Shown: positions 23,523-34,946 of the stretch, piece by piece
Numbering within the stretch: position 1 is the stretch's first letter
Layout: each line of letters begins with the position of its first letter
From: Skeletonema tropicum
Lineage: Eukaryota; Bacillariophyta; Thalassiosirophyceae; Thalassiosirales; Thalassiosiraceae
Assembly (NCBI GenBank): GCA_037178625.1
Contig: CM074129.1
Coordinates: 806,001 to 870,000, forward strand
Length of the DNA stretch: 64,000 nucleotides
Direction: 5' to 3'
Translations under genes and position numbers: made by a program
Notes under the pieces: generated by a model
What the model was told of the DNA's origin: nothing
What the model saw: only the letters and a program-made list of their open reading frames with translations
The model's database searches: none

Positions 23523-23684
23523 GGTTAGTTGTTGGTGGGAGTGGGAGCTTCGCGGTGCTATCTGTATGATTTGAAAGTGATGATACAATAAAGCGCAAAT
23601 GTGGTACGACTTCCAGCGCAGACTCAATTCCTCGGCATCAAAGATGTTCCAAGAGCAAGTAGGAACTCTTCATCTAAGTGACGT

Positions 23685-25430
23685 GGTGAAGATAAATCGC
23701 GTCTCAGGCACGAAAACCGGTATCTAATCTACTGAAAGCCTCTCCGCGCTGCGACTCACCCGGATGGAGGCCAAAAAAGGTCTCCTTGCTAAAAAGGAGT
23801 ACCTACATACTTACTTGCAGTCGTCGTTACTAAGTATGAGTAGTGCTCTGTGAGTTGTGGCCCTGTTTGTGATTTTTGTGACCATAATTTGTTCATAATT
23901 TCACTTTTTCATTTCATCTTCCTATAACCACTTCCCTTACTCTACATAATACAAATCATCGTCACGATAATGATGTGGAACAACAACATGACCTCAACAA
24001 GGAACGCCGACACTGCTGCTAAAGATGCCTTCAATGGAGAGGACGCAGCCACTTTCACCGTCCCAACGAAAAGTGCTGCATCAATCGACGGAACTCCGAA
24101 GACGAAGAGAATGATCGACACAAGAAATCTCAGCGAAGAAGATCTCGAAGCCCTCAAGATACAAGATCCTTTTCTATACTACTCTATTCCCACCGTACGA
24201 AATACAGCCCTTCGAGGCAGCGCAGAGAACGCTGACGTGAGGACTCAGCGTAATCAGGAGCCTGCCCGCAGTCGACGTGCCTCGCGTCCTTCTCAGTCTC
24301 AGGTCGAGTCATTTTCGTCGGCCATGGTAGAAAGGAAGAGCTGTATTTCTTTCGAATGTCATTCAGATTTGCTCTTGGAAGACTTGATGTTGATGGACAA
24401 TGCAGAACTATTTGGGAATGGGGACAGGTTTGATCTCGTTGCTTTTGATCAGCTGTTTCTCTGTTTCTCCGGTACAAACGACAGTAGCTGTGTCACAAGT
24501 CTGTATTATGAGCCTAGAGTTAGTAAACGATCGATTTGCAACGCACCATTTTTGATTATGACAGTCCGAGTTTTACTGTATGGATTTTAAGGACTAAACT
24601 TCTTAGGGAGAAATATCTTAGATTAGACATTGTACACATTGACAAGAGCATACTTAGCGAACAAGTGAGAGCACTTCCACGTTGACAGTAAGTAGCAAAC
24701 CTTGACAAAATCTATGAATATTGATTGTGATTGGGCCGGCTCACCCAGCCACAAATTCTATCTCGTCCTATCTATAAGATGATTAAGCAAATAAATGATC
24801 TTGTAAGTACGGGACGAAAGTCCCGAACCTTGGCAGTCCAGTTCCTCTGTCCGAGCAAGCGTTTATACCGAGTGAAGTGGCCTCGAAGACGATAACGAAG
24901 AGCATGTAGCTAACAAGTATAAGACAAGGTCTTCTCTTCTGTCTTCTTCAAACCATTTAGCAACAGCTGAGAGAAATTCTGCGCACTCCAACTCTATCAA
25001 GTCAACAGTGGCAAACGAGAGGTGGCCTTCTGCACTATCGAACTCAATCCAGTCAAAAACAACAACTAAGGTACGATATTCTGCACTATCAAACTCAATC
25101 AAGTCTGGTACAACAGATGTCTCTGACCTCTGACTTTTCAAGCCGTCAATTCTCTCAAGTTCATAGCTTGGATTCTGTGGGTAACATTTCCTTTTCATCT
25201 CTCTACGATACAAAATGCTCGAACTAAGACGCAATCAAGTAACTAGGCAAATTAAGCACCATACAAGAATTTAGGCAAATGTTCATTTATTTTGTCAATA
25301 CAGTTCTACAATTATTTCACAACGAATCTTCTCCAGCAAGTACTTCGAGATGTATGATGTGGCTTTGTGCGAGACGTGTTTAAGATACACACACAGCATC
25401 AGCGTGATAGTGATAGTGTCTTTCTCTTGA
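23685..25430. repeat. Segmental duplication, unit B
   Basis: Tandem partner of unit A, same orientation. The most similar stretch is the gene region. It is shorter than A between the gene and the CAAATGTTCATTTATTTTGT block. A GAAA-loop hairpin (CGGGACGAAAGTCCCG, about 24808-24823) lies in a part without a counterpart in A. Confidence 0.9.
23970..24590 (+). CDS. Small acidic family protein, copy B, 206 aa
   Basis: Nearly identical to copy A through the DPFLYYS and RKSCISFECHSDLLLEDL motifs (starting MMWNNNM before the shared MTSTRNAD). After FDLV it has lost the codons for TETLFDFD and gained a short TGTTTCTC duplication. This shifts the frame so that the last ~50 residues come from what is 3'UTR in copy A. 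The family start is probably the internal Met at 23988. Either the longer tail is tolerated or copy B is decaying. Shared upstream sequence suggests the promoter was duplicated too. Confidence 0.65.
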   Translation: MMWNNNMTSTRNADTAAKDAFNGEDAATFTVPTKSAASIDGTPKTKRMIDTRNLSEEDLEALKIQDPFLYYSIPTVRNTALRGSAENADVRTQRNQEPARSRRASRPSQSQVESFSSAMVERKSCISFECHSDLLLEDLMLMDNAELFGNGDRFDLVAFDQLFLCFSGTNDSSCVTSLYYEPRVSKRSICNAPFLIMTVRVLLYGF

Positions 25431-28400
25431 TCTTTGATGAAGCGGTGAATTGTACGCAGCAGCTCAAGCGTCGTGAATAACCTTTTTTTCTTCTTCTCGG
25501 CATCTCAGTCTTACTCAGACTTTTTTGTCTCTCCGATCTCTCGGTTCCACTTTTACTGCACGTACATTGTTTCTCCTCCACTGTGACCCAACTATCGCAT
25601 ACACGTTTGATCATATGCGCTCTTTCTCTTTCAGTAATCAACCTCAACGCTCGATTTCAAGAAGCACGACTTAAACCTCATACCAAGCAACTCCCGCCCG
25701 CAAGACGCGCTCAACTCCCGCACAACTCCCGCAAGACGGTTCAACTCCCGTAATACATGTAACATCGTGACCCTCGACTTTGCATTACACTCTTGCTTCC
25801 TTGGCATCCTTCACCAACAACTAAGCGGCTCAAGGGCTTGCGCAGCTTCGTACTCAGCTTGCTTTTTACGAACAATCTTGTTAGGGTTCATCATGTCCGA
25901 TCGGAGTGTGTTGGCATTTTAGCAGCCATGTCAGAGCCAGACGAGGAAACTGGAGTCAACCCGGACATTGTAGCGATGAACCAGAGTACAGCGAATCAAT
26001 TTGACTTGTTAGCTGCTTCAATGAACGACATGAATTATTCGCATACTCCTCGTGGACATTCTCCCCAAGACTGACATAAGGAAGGGACATTCTCAACTAG
26101 ATACTCAAACATGTGTTGCTTCTCATCCATCATTGAGGGTCAAGATGAGATCGTATATGTAACAGAAATTTTAAAGTACGTCTGGTGGGCCCTCAAGAGG
26201 CGACATTATCTACAGTAAGTGATAACGAACATGTGCTGCAGTAGCTATTATTTCCCAGATCGCACCCCAGGTCAAGATGAGATCGTATAGAGTGAGGCTG
26301 CTGAGTAGTTTGAGGCGGGCGAAGCGATCGTGAGCGGCAGGCGGCAGAGAATGTAGCATGATGTTGTAATATGGTAATGGATGATGATGGCCGGCGGTAT
26401 GTAATTTGAGACGGACATCTAGATTTGAGAATCCGGCATTCACTTTTCACCATCACATACACACCAACCTTCCGCAGCTCCACAATGACACTAACGGTCG
26501 TATCTTTCCTACTACATGGCCAATGAAGGCTGGCGTTTTAAAAAGCTCTTGAGCAGCTCGTCAGCATCAAACTCGACAACTTCTTTGCTGTTGGAATCGT
26601 GTACAATTCTATCTCCCGATTCAGGAAGAGAGCCCAGCGCCCAGCGCCTAGACGTTGACACTTGACTTGCTAGTTTGAGTTATGAACGGGGACTTTGACA
26701 TCGCTGAACATAGCAACATACTTCTGAATGTTGCTCTTGGGAGATTGATAAACACCAGGTTCGTGGAAATTGTTTTTGTGCACATTCACATAGCAATCAC
26801 ACAGCGTGAGAGATAGCACACGACTTTGGAAGCGACTACGTCGAACAGGAATTCTTTGTCGCAGCGTCAGCTTAGGCAGCCTCACTGGTAGCAAATTGAC
26901 AGCAGATTACACGAACCAAAGGAGGTTGTCGTCACGCACGAGAAGGTGACGGCAGCAGCAGATAATCTTTGTGTTGAATTTTAAACATACTTACAGCCAC
27001 TTGGTTCAAGAGACACAAGTGAAATTGAGCTAGTACTATGTGGTATTAGCTTAGGGCGGCACAGGAATATTTGAGTAAGTGTGTTGAGCTAGGGTAGGTT
27101 AGAGGGTAGGTTAGCTTGGATTGTCGAAACGATGACTTGTGATAGTCATAACATCATGAGATGCCGACGAGATCGCCGAAGCTGAATCGGCATACGGGGA
27201 CAACAACTGATTTTCCTCACCTGCAACGCTGTGTCGATTCACATCGAACAAAAGTGAGCCGGACATCAATATGACCTAGATATGCGCTGGATTGATTGAG
27301 ATCCAACCGATCAAATGTAAACCGAACATCCCATGATATTGAGACAAGTGAGTCGAGACAGAAACAGAAACAGTCTCTTGGGTACAGAATCGGCGATATA
27401 AGATGTCGGACACAACAAGTCCAGAGTGATGTCATGGAAGACTTCCTTTGATAGGCAAACCAATGGAAAAGATCTGGCTTATTCGATAGCCGGAAAACAC
27501 AGAGAGCTGAGATAGCACTAGCATCGCGGCATGCAAGTGATGGCAGCAAGGTAGCCGCGGGTATTGAAGAAACGCGAGCCATTGAACAAAGCAAAACAGA
27601 CGAGCATCAGTTAAGACTACTAGACGACATCGAGGATGTAGGCTGCATCGAATGTTACATCAATGCATCCCAAAGGTTGAAATGCAGATACTACATCTAC
27701 ATGGCACTATTGAATGGAATGCACCACAGCAAGGAGCAATCCGAGTGTGTTCACTCATAGAACGGCTACAGCATACACTACTCTGGTGATATACCAGATC
27801 GGTGGCAGACGGGCACACTGAACCAGGAATGACATGCAAATGGGGACAGTCATCATAGACATCCCCACGAGACGCTCTTCATGGTTTTGAAAGCACAGCA
27901 GCTTGCTCAGAGAGATCCTCTCTCTCGCGATAAGAAGAAAAAGAGTGCCGGGACCCGGATGCATGGTCTCGTACAGTCACATATTGAGTGAACTTGAAAG
28001 AAAGTTTGATCTCATGCTAAGCAACAGCTTTTGAAGAGTGAGAGCTGACAATGTCAATGTTTATGAGCTCTAGAGCCATACCATACTAAGTATAACTTAC
28101 CTCCTATATGTACGCTAATGCCCTACATTAATTTGTTACTTTGTCTTTAGAAGTATTTATCTCTCGCTCTTTACATAGTTGTCCAGTCGAATTGGATGTT
28201 AGCGGTACCTGAGCACCATCAGAGCATCTGGTATTTTTCCACTGCTTGTCTTGGGGTATCTTGGGCAGCGGGCTTGAACCTTGCACCCCCTTTTGTGGAG
28301 ATGAGATTACATAAAGAGAACATGCCCATAAGTAATCTCTTGCAACCTGACCATGAAGGACCAGGACCACGAGGATGAGAAGTGGAGTAGGCACTAGACC

Positions 28401-28576
28401 ATTCACTGATAGGATGAGGGCATCTAATGGTAGATCATGAAGAGGGAAAGAAGGGTTACGGAGCTGATGTCAAACGCTGTCGCAAGGATGCACAAAGCAA
28501 GCTGAGAAGGGGGGCATGAAGCCTAGCACGGATCAACCCATCCCTGCCCCTGTGGCGCGCCCGTTGCACCCAGTCG
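25431..28576. other. Gene-poor stretch with repeat fragments
   Basis: Holds the 52-bp repeat (26155-26206), a duplicated GGTCAAGATGAGATCGTATA block (26138 and 26270 regions) and a distant GAAAGCTC repeat (26490-26560). A Met-less plus-strand frame of ~100 codons (about 27459-27761) and the 93-codon ORF at 25793-26074 have protein-like composition but no recognisable domain, so I do not call them genes. Confidence 0.4.
26155..26206. repeat. 52-bp dispersed repeat, copy 2
   Basis: Base-for-base identical to 19342-19393 as far as I can read, in otherwise unrelated surroundings. Confidence 0.85.
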
Positions 28577-28777
28577 ATGAGTCCCGTGCCTTTTACGGAA
28601 GAGCCATCATCTTCTGCCATGATAGAAAGAAAGAGCTGTATATCTTTCGAATATCAAACAGATTTGTTCTTGGAAAATTATATGGACGATGAAGAACTAC
28701 TCATTCGGTGGGACGACGGGGTTGATCTCGATACTGATGAGTTGCATCAGTTGATGCTTTGTCAAAAGTCAGTATGA
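28577..28777 (+). pseudogene. Small acidic family protein, copy C, 5'-truncated, 66 aa
   Basis: It keeps the second family motif (ERKSCISFEYQTDLFLEN, residues ~19-36) preceded by a Ser-rich linker (EEPSSSAM), and the acidic tail in shortened form (MDDEELLIRWDD...DELHQLML). The first motif (DPFxYYS) and N-terminal half are absent upstream. The frame is intact from an ATG, so a short protein is possible, but I read it as a truncated copy. Confidence 0.6.
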
Positions 28778-29172
28778 TTCTTGGTAACGACTGCTGCTAT
28801 TGCATAGACATCGATAATATCAGTCTGAATGAAAGTTGTTCATAAAGGAATACAGGGTGATTATCTGTTCAGAAGAGTAAACCTCTCTGACTTTTGACGA
28901 TTTGAGTTTGAGGCCCAGAGACGTGCGCTTTCATTGCCACAAGTTATGTTCATGTGGCTTCAACAAGGAAGTAAGTACGAAGTTTGTAGATAAAATATTC
29001 TATTACTCCTAAGATGTTGCACTCTATTTATTTTGCTACAAATAAAGGGACTTCATCATATCCGAAAGCTCAATCTGTCCCTTTCCATGCCTAGTATTAG
29101 TCTGCATAAGGATCTCATCACATTCATCAACTCTTCCCCCTCGACTTATGACGAGATGACTAAGGAGCTCGT
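28778..29172. other. 3' spacer between convergent genes
   Basis: No ORF. It separates the family copy C from the 3' end of the kinase gene. Confidence 0.4.
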
Positions 29173-31260
29173 TTAAGCTTCCAGCTGCTGCTCATAATAC
29201 CGATCCAAAGTACGAATCCAAGGATGCTTCAATGCCTCCTCCGCCGTAAACCTCTCCCTTGGATCCTTCCGCAACAAGCACTTGATAAAGTCTTTGGCCT
29301 CAGGACTGACATGTCCCCATGCCCGAGATGGGAATTGGAAGGAGGCTTGCACGATTGCATCAAAGACGTCAAAATCGGTATTCCCATTGAAAGGTGGGTA
29401 GCCACATAGCAAGATGTAGGCGACAATACCCGTAGACCAAACATCACAAGCTTGATCATACTTGCCCTTGAGAAGTTCCGGTGACATGTAATACGCTGTT
29501 CCCACCGGATTGGACATGTACGCATCCCCCTTCTTATACCTCCTCGACAAACCAAAGTCAATCAACTTGACTCTCAAATCCTCCTCATCCTCCGTTACAA
29601 ACAGGATATTCTCAGGCTTGATATCACGATGCACAATCCCATTCCGATGAAGGTACGCCACCGCCTCAAGAAGAGACTTGACAATCAACCCCGCGGCAAC
29701 TTCATCAAAGCACCCCTTATCGGTCGTGTAATCAATAATCCGGTCAAACAACTCACCCCCAACATACTTGTCGGTCACAATGTGAACGAACTCCACATCT
29801 TCATAGATATCGATCATCTTCATGACGCCTCGGTGACTAATCTTGGAGAGCAGGTAGACTTCTCGCTTGAGTTGGTCGAGTCTTCCAGTCTTGAGTTTTT
29901 CAATGGATTTGACGGCGTAGAATTGCTTGGTTTTGCGGTGCATGCATTCACGGACGCAGCCGTTGTCGCCTTTACCTAGGACCGTGGAGAAGATGCAGTA
30001 GTCAGTGAGGATGTTGGAGTGATGACCGGTGACGGGGCATACGTCTTTCATGTCGTTGGAGGAATGTTGACGTCTAGAAGATGATGATGGTGCTTGAACT
30101 TTTCGGTGAGGGTGATCCCCGCCGGCATCATCATCATCAACTAAGTCTCGATGATCTTTACTGATTGATCCCTGAGTAGAGAGAGTACGATCTTTACCAA
30201 CCTCTTGCGATCGGTGAAAGTCTTGTGAGCAATTGAAGTCATTCGACATGTTGAGGTCGACTGATTCACAAAAGTCGACGGACATGTCAAAGTCGACACC
30301 GCTGAAGAGATTGGTATCATTACAATCCTGCTCTTCGGTAGAACTGTTCTTGCTGTTGCTGTCGTGGCTCTCATTCTCATCATCGGTATGACTTCCACAT
30401 GCAGGCCACTTTGTATCATCAGACGTCATGTTCTGTCTCTCATCATGCCCTCCTACCCATGCTCCCGTTGAAGCATGTGAGGACATCTCATCACGTACTA
30501 CATCATCTAAATTACGATCATTCAAAGTAGGCCAATGCTCTGGCATCAGAGAAGATGCCGATAACGTTTCATCGGCTGTCTTGTTGGTGGCAAATGAGGC
30601 CTTGTGACCACTCTGATGCTGCTCATCACGTCGTCTTCGCCTGTCCCCCAAAATATTCGCCTGTAGTGATTTACGGAGGACATTGTTTTCTACCTGGAGA
30701 TGTGAATTCTGCAGAAGAAGTTGAGAGTTGGACTGTTGATCGCCCTTTCTACGCCCCATTGAGAGGATGCTGCTGCGAAGGGATGGTGTAAGGTAGGTGG
30801 AGTCATCGATGCCGGACCTAGCCGATCCGTCTGGACCGGACTGCCTGTGTTGAGCAATCTCGTCGACCAATGCACTTTTCTCTGCTAAAAGTGCCTCATT
30901 TTCCAACATACATCTATTCAAACTCGCTTTGAGCTCGTCTATCTCTGCCTGATGGTTCGCCAATTGGAGCTTCAATTCGACGATCTCATCGATGTATTCT
31001 GCTGTGACGTCTCGGTCGTCAGTTCCTGCCTTGGTCCCTTCAAGTTGTATGCATGAAACCACACTCGGGATAGGCGAGTGCTCCGTCTCCATGCTCAACT
31101 TGCGATAGCCTGGGTCATGAATCTGAGCGAGGTCTCTTAAATGGCCATCAATCTCCGGCCAAGTGACTTCTGAAATAGTTGAGTCATCTTCATTTCCTCG
31201 ATTGTCACTGAGAACCACAGGAAGAGTGTTGGCTGTATCGTTTCCATTTACGGCCGCCAT
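29173..31260 (-). CDS. CaMK-like serine/threonine protein kinase, 695 aa
   Basis: The start chosen is the second Met (31260), which is conserved in the tandem copy (MAAVNGND); the ATG at 31266 would add two residues. Residues ~80-125 form a Leu/Glu/Lys heptad-like coiled coil ([16 protein letters not shown]), and ~170-200 a second one. A disordered Ser/Asp-rich region follows. The kinase domain spans ~419-682: glycine loop GKGDNGCV, catalytic lysine in AVKSIEKL (~449), HRDIKPEN (~543), DFGLS (~568), GTAYYMSPE activation segment end, and [19 protein letters not shown], typical of the CaMK group. No EF-hands follow, so it is not a canonical CDPK. All catalytic residues are present, so it should be active. 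A kinase-less copy lies upstream. Confidence 0.9.
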   Translation of the reverse strand: MAAVNGNDTANTLPVVLSDNRGNEDDSTISEVTWPEIDGHLRDLAQIHDPGYRKLSMETEHSPIPSVVSCIQLEGTKAGTDDRDVTAEYIDEIVELKLQLANHQAEIDELKASLNRCMLENEALLAEKSALVDEIAQHRQSGPDGSARSGIDDSTYLTPSLRSSILSMGRRKGDQQSNSQLLLQNSHLQVENNVLRKSLQANILGDRRRRRDEQHQSGHKASFATNKTADETLSASSLMPEHWPTLNDRNLDDVVRDEMSSHASTGAWVGGHDERQNMTSDDTKWPACGSHTDDENESHDSNSKNSSTEEQDCNDTNLFSGVDFDMSVDFCESVDLNMSNDFNCSQDFHRSQEVGKDRTLSTQGSISKDHRDLVDDDDAGGDHPHRKVQAPSSSSRRQHSSNDMKDVCPVTGHHSNILTDYCIFSTVLGKGDNGCVRECMHRKTKQFYAVKSIEKLKTGRLDQLKREVYLLSKISHRGVMKMIDIYEDVEFVHIVTDKYVGGELFDRIIDYTTDKGCFDEVAAGLIVKSLLEAVAYLHRNGIVHRDIKPENILFVTEDEEDLRVKLIDFGLSRRYKKGDAYMSNPVGTAYYMSPELLKGKYDQACDVWSTGIVAYILLCGYPPFNGNTDFDVFDAIVQASFQFPSRAWGHVSPEAKDFIKCLLRKDPRERFTAEEALKHPWIRTLDRYYEQQLEA

Positions 31261-31269
31261 CGTCATCTC

Positions 31270-31986
31270 TCGAATGCAAATGAGATCATGTGCCCTGGCG
31301 AGGCTTCCTCGATACGTAAGTACACAGCCAGCACGATGAAAGAAGATGCCGAAGCCTGAGAAGGGGCAGAGGCAGCTTTGAAATCTGCGAATTGAGAATG
31401 CAGTGCCGAAGGGTGTTCCTGATAGCGGGACAGTTAGGGATCACGGGACAGTTTACAATATATATAGATGCTGTATCGTAAAAGCGCTATGCAAATTTAT
31501 ATAAAAATCATAGCAACTAATCTGAAAGACTTTTTAGAGCTTTTCAAGGATAAAATATGCATTGACATCGCACAAAGTGATTATATCACATTCACGTAGT
31601 GCTTTTTAATATGTACCCTCCAGTTGTTTTCATTAGTTTATCGATAGTACCTACACGAGAATCCACAAAGGTACTCCTAAGTACATACACGAATGCATTT
31701 TTTGAATTCAGAAAGGTTAAGTCTGCGATTGTAGTGCCGAAGGGTGCTTAGGGCCGCGAGACAATATTACAGAATGAGCCTTAACCGGTGACAACTGCAT
31801 GTACCATGTACCTTGCCTTTTAATGACAAGTATCTATCTCCCTCAAATTTTATGACAACAACCGGATGCATCTGAAAGAGGGGCCAAAATGCATTCAAAT
31901 ATTCGTGTGCATCTCATTTGTTTAGATCTTCACATTTAAACTCTAGTTCGCTAGTCTAATTACATTGCATGTTGCTTGCCTCTAGT
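31270..31986. other. Spacer between the kinase gene and its truncated copy
   Basis: No gene. GTGCCGAAGGGTG occurs at about 31406 and 31735 with similar surroundings, a trace of the duplicated upstream region. Confidence 0.45.
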
Positions 31987-33060
31987 CTATCTGTGCCTCC
32001 TTTCAATAAGATACGGATATATTCCGAAAGCCCATGAGTTCCCAATACCGCTGAAGAGATTGATGTCATTGCAATCCTGCTCTTCGGTAGTACTAATACT
32101 TCTATCGTTGCCATCATGGCTCTCATTCTCATCATCGGCATGCCTTCCACATGCAGGCCACTTTGTATCATCATCATCATTTATCCTGTTCTGTCTCTCA
32201 TCATGCCCTCCTACCCATGCTCCCGTTGAAGCATGTGAGGACATCTCATCCCTTCCTACACCATCTAAATAAGGATCATTTAAAACAGGCCAATGCTCTG
32301 GCATCAGAGAAGATGCCGATAACGTTTCATCGGCTGTCTTGTTGGTGGCAAATGAGGCCTTGCGACCACTCTGAGGCTGCATATCACGCCGTCTCTGCCT
32401 GTTCCCCAAAATATTCGCCTGTAGTGATTTACGGAGGGCATTGTTTTCTACTTGGAGTTGTAAATTCTGCAGGAGAACTTGAGAGTTGGACTCGAGGAGC
32501 ATTTCTATGGACCGATTCTTTCGTTCGCCCTTTCTCCACCCCATTGAGAGGATGCTGCTGCGGAGAGAAGATGCAGAGTAGTTAAAGCCTTCGAGGCTGG
32601 ACCTAGTCGATTCGGCTAGACCAGACTGCCTATAATGAGCAATCTCGTAGACTAATGTACTTTTCTCTGCTAAAAGAGCCTCCTTATCCAACATACATCT
32701 ATTCAAACTCGCTTTGAGCTCGTCAATCTCTGCCCGATGGTTCGCCAGCTGGAGCTTCAACTCGACTATCTCATCGATGTATTCTGCTGTGACATCTTGG
32801 CCATCATTTTCTGTCTTCGTCCCTCCAAGAAGTTGTACGCATGAAACCACGCTCGGGATAGGTAAGTGCTCCGGCTCCATGCTCGGCTTGTAATCATAAT
32901 AGCCTGGGTCATGAATTTGAGCGAGGTCTCCTAAATGGCCATCAATCTCCGGCCAATTGACATCTGAAGTACTTAAAGTTGAGTCATCTTCACGTCCGCG
33001 GTTGTCACTGAGAACCACAGGAGGAGAGTTGGCTACATCGTTTCCATTTACGGCTGCCAT
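31987..33060 (-). pseudogene. Kinase-domain-less tandem copy of the CaMK-like gene, 357 aa
   Basis: The protein matches residues ~1-320 of the neighbouring kinase closely (same start [24 protein letters not shown] coiled coil, [31 protein letters not shown]). Homology stops abruptly at LFSG (about 32044 here, 30298 in the kinase gene). The last ~20 residues are unrelated, followed by a stop; no kinase domain is present downstream. The frame is otherwise intact over 330 codons, with an insertion (IEMLLESNS region) relative to the full gene. It could be a pseudogene or a coiled-coil-only protein able to pair with the kinase. Confidence 0.75.
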
Positions 33061-34162
33061 TTTTGTATTTCGAATGCGATGCAGCACTTACAATAGTGTG
33101 GAGTATCATTACTCCTAAGTATTTGAGAGTATTGCTCGTATGCTGAAAAATGAAACCTCTGTAATTCTGACATGCATGGAGATGTGACACGATGGCAGAT
33201 GACTTTTATCCTCACAGTCCTCACAGTACTCGTACAATAGGTATGTATGTACATACTTCGATAATGAAAAATTTAAGTCTCGTTGCGCGGTACCATGCAT
33301 ACCCAGCAGCTGCGAGACAATTTGCATGACCATTTTATGTACTCCTAGCATTTTCTGCATCTGTTGCGGTTTTGAAGGGTCATAAGTCATAACTTGGGAT
33401 TGGGGATGAATGAGGGTAGTCATTACCGCACGGCACCAGCTTCGGGCAGACTTCTTGGGTGCCGGGCGGGGGCCGGCAGTACATACAGGAGACATAAATA
33501 CCACTAGCCTCGCTGACGCTCGTCTAGCCGCTGCGCGGGTTTTCTAAATAAGAGAGGAGGCACCGGCTATCTACTACGATATTGATTGTGTCTACTTATA
33601 TACATAGCAGTATTCAAATAGTATATACGTTATGTAACACTTTAATAATTATGTAATAAAGGTTGTACATTGCCTTCTACGAATGCTGTGTAGTGATTAC
33701 TGAGAAACGGTTGGGAGAATATTGATTTATGTGAGAGGGATTATCTATGAAGAGGTTTAATGTGAACGTGTGGAAACGATTGAAGACAGGTAGGAAGAAA
33801 TTAGAGCGAGACGTAAATCATTTGGTGAAATAATATTCTACAGGACTGTTAGTATGATTTGGCAGAGTTAGTACCCACTCTCGGATTCCTTCTTAATGTT
33901 GGTGAAAGTGGTGATGTAATTGACGTTAGAAGTGAAACACATTCTTCCTTTCTGCCTCATCTTCTTACCTAGTAACGCAAATGTTACGGCGCTTGCTCGG
34001 TGGGGCATCTTCATTATCGGTGTCTGCATCCAGTGCTTCACGCTTCACGTTTGAGTCCGATTTGACTTCATCGTTCTCGTAGTAGACTTGCTCGCTGACC
34101 TCGACCCTGACAATATAAATGTTTTCAAACTGACCACACTTCTTTCCTCTCTTCCATTCACC
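33061..34162. other. Intergenic, no supported gene
   Basis: Upstream of the truncated kinase copy. Several short frames, none recognisable. Confidence 0.4.
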
Positions 34163-34510
34163 GAATCCGAGTATATAGGTCCATTTGCCTCTTCCGTGCG
34201 AATCCGAGTAGGTCCATTTGCCTCTTCCGTGTGTCCCCCCCTGAACAATCAAATCTAAGCCAATCAAAGAAAGAGTCAATCGAAAATTCTAAACACGGGG
34301 GGGCAAGGGGGGGTGTCCCCCCTGAACAATCAAATCTAAGCCAATCAAAGAAAGAGTCAATCGAAAATTCTAAACACGGGGGGGCAAGGGGGGGTGTCCC
34401 CCCCTGAACATTCAAATCTAAGGCAATCAAAGAAAGAGTCAATCGAAAACTCTAAAAACGGGGGGGGGCAAGGGGTCAAATCAAGCCAATCAAAGAAAGA
34501 GTCGATCGAA
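34163..34510. repeat. Minisatellites: ~35-bp and ~82-bp tandem units
   Basis: Two copies of GAATCCGAGTA..GGTCCATTTG..CCTCTTCCGTG (34163-34231) are followed by about 3.5 units of an 81-82-bp repeat. That repeat contains CTGAACAATCAAATCTAAGC (34241, 34322, 34404), GAAAGAGTCAATCGAAAA and G-runs (CACGGGGGGGCAAGGGGGG). The last unit lacks the CCCCCCTGAACA part. The facing C- and G-runs could form hairpins or quadruplexes. Confidence 0.9.
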
Positions 34511-34548
34511 AATGCCCGTGAAGGCCAAAGGACACGCCAAAGGGCCCG

Positions 34549-34665
34549 GACAGAACGACAGAACGACCGACCGACCGACCGACAGAACGACAGAACGAAC
34601 GACCGACAGAACGACAGAACGAACGACCGACAGAACGAACGACCGACAGAACGACAGAACGAACG
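34549..34665. repeat. (GACAGAAC/GACC)n simple repeat
   Basis: Irregular array of GACC, GACAGAAC and GAACGACC words, about 117 bp. The translated Arg/Asn/Asp repeats on either strand are artefacts. Confidence 0.9.
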
Positions 34666-34946
34666 ACTTAGCTCCTCTCATTATTTAGATAGAAGATACC
34701 TAGATAGATTTAAACCAGGCGGAGTTCGGGCTGGTCCCGGAGGCGCCTGTGGTGCCTGCTGGGCAGGAATTGGTCGACGGATTACCTTACTTGGGAGTAT
34801 TATGCACTTAAGGTAGGCAGGGGAATCAGAAATTGAACACATCTGGCTCTAGAGAAATAGGTACTACTAGTACTACTTATTTCCTGTGGCTGGTGCCACA
34901 ACCACAACCCACAATCAGTCTCATTCTTTGAATAAACATTGCAACC

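Noticed and set aside
24800..24830. CGGGACGAAAGTCCCG hairpin as a hammerhead ribozyme
   Set aside because: It is only a GAAA-loop hairpin; the required CTGATGA core is absent nearby.
34394..34816. 140-aa Arg/Asn/Asp-repeat ORF
   Set aside because: Produced by the minisatellite and simple repeats, not a gene.
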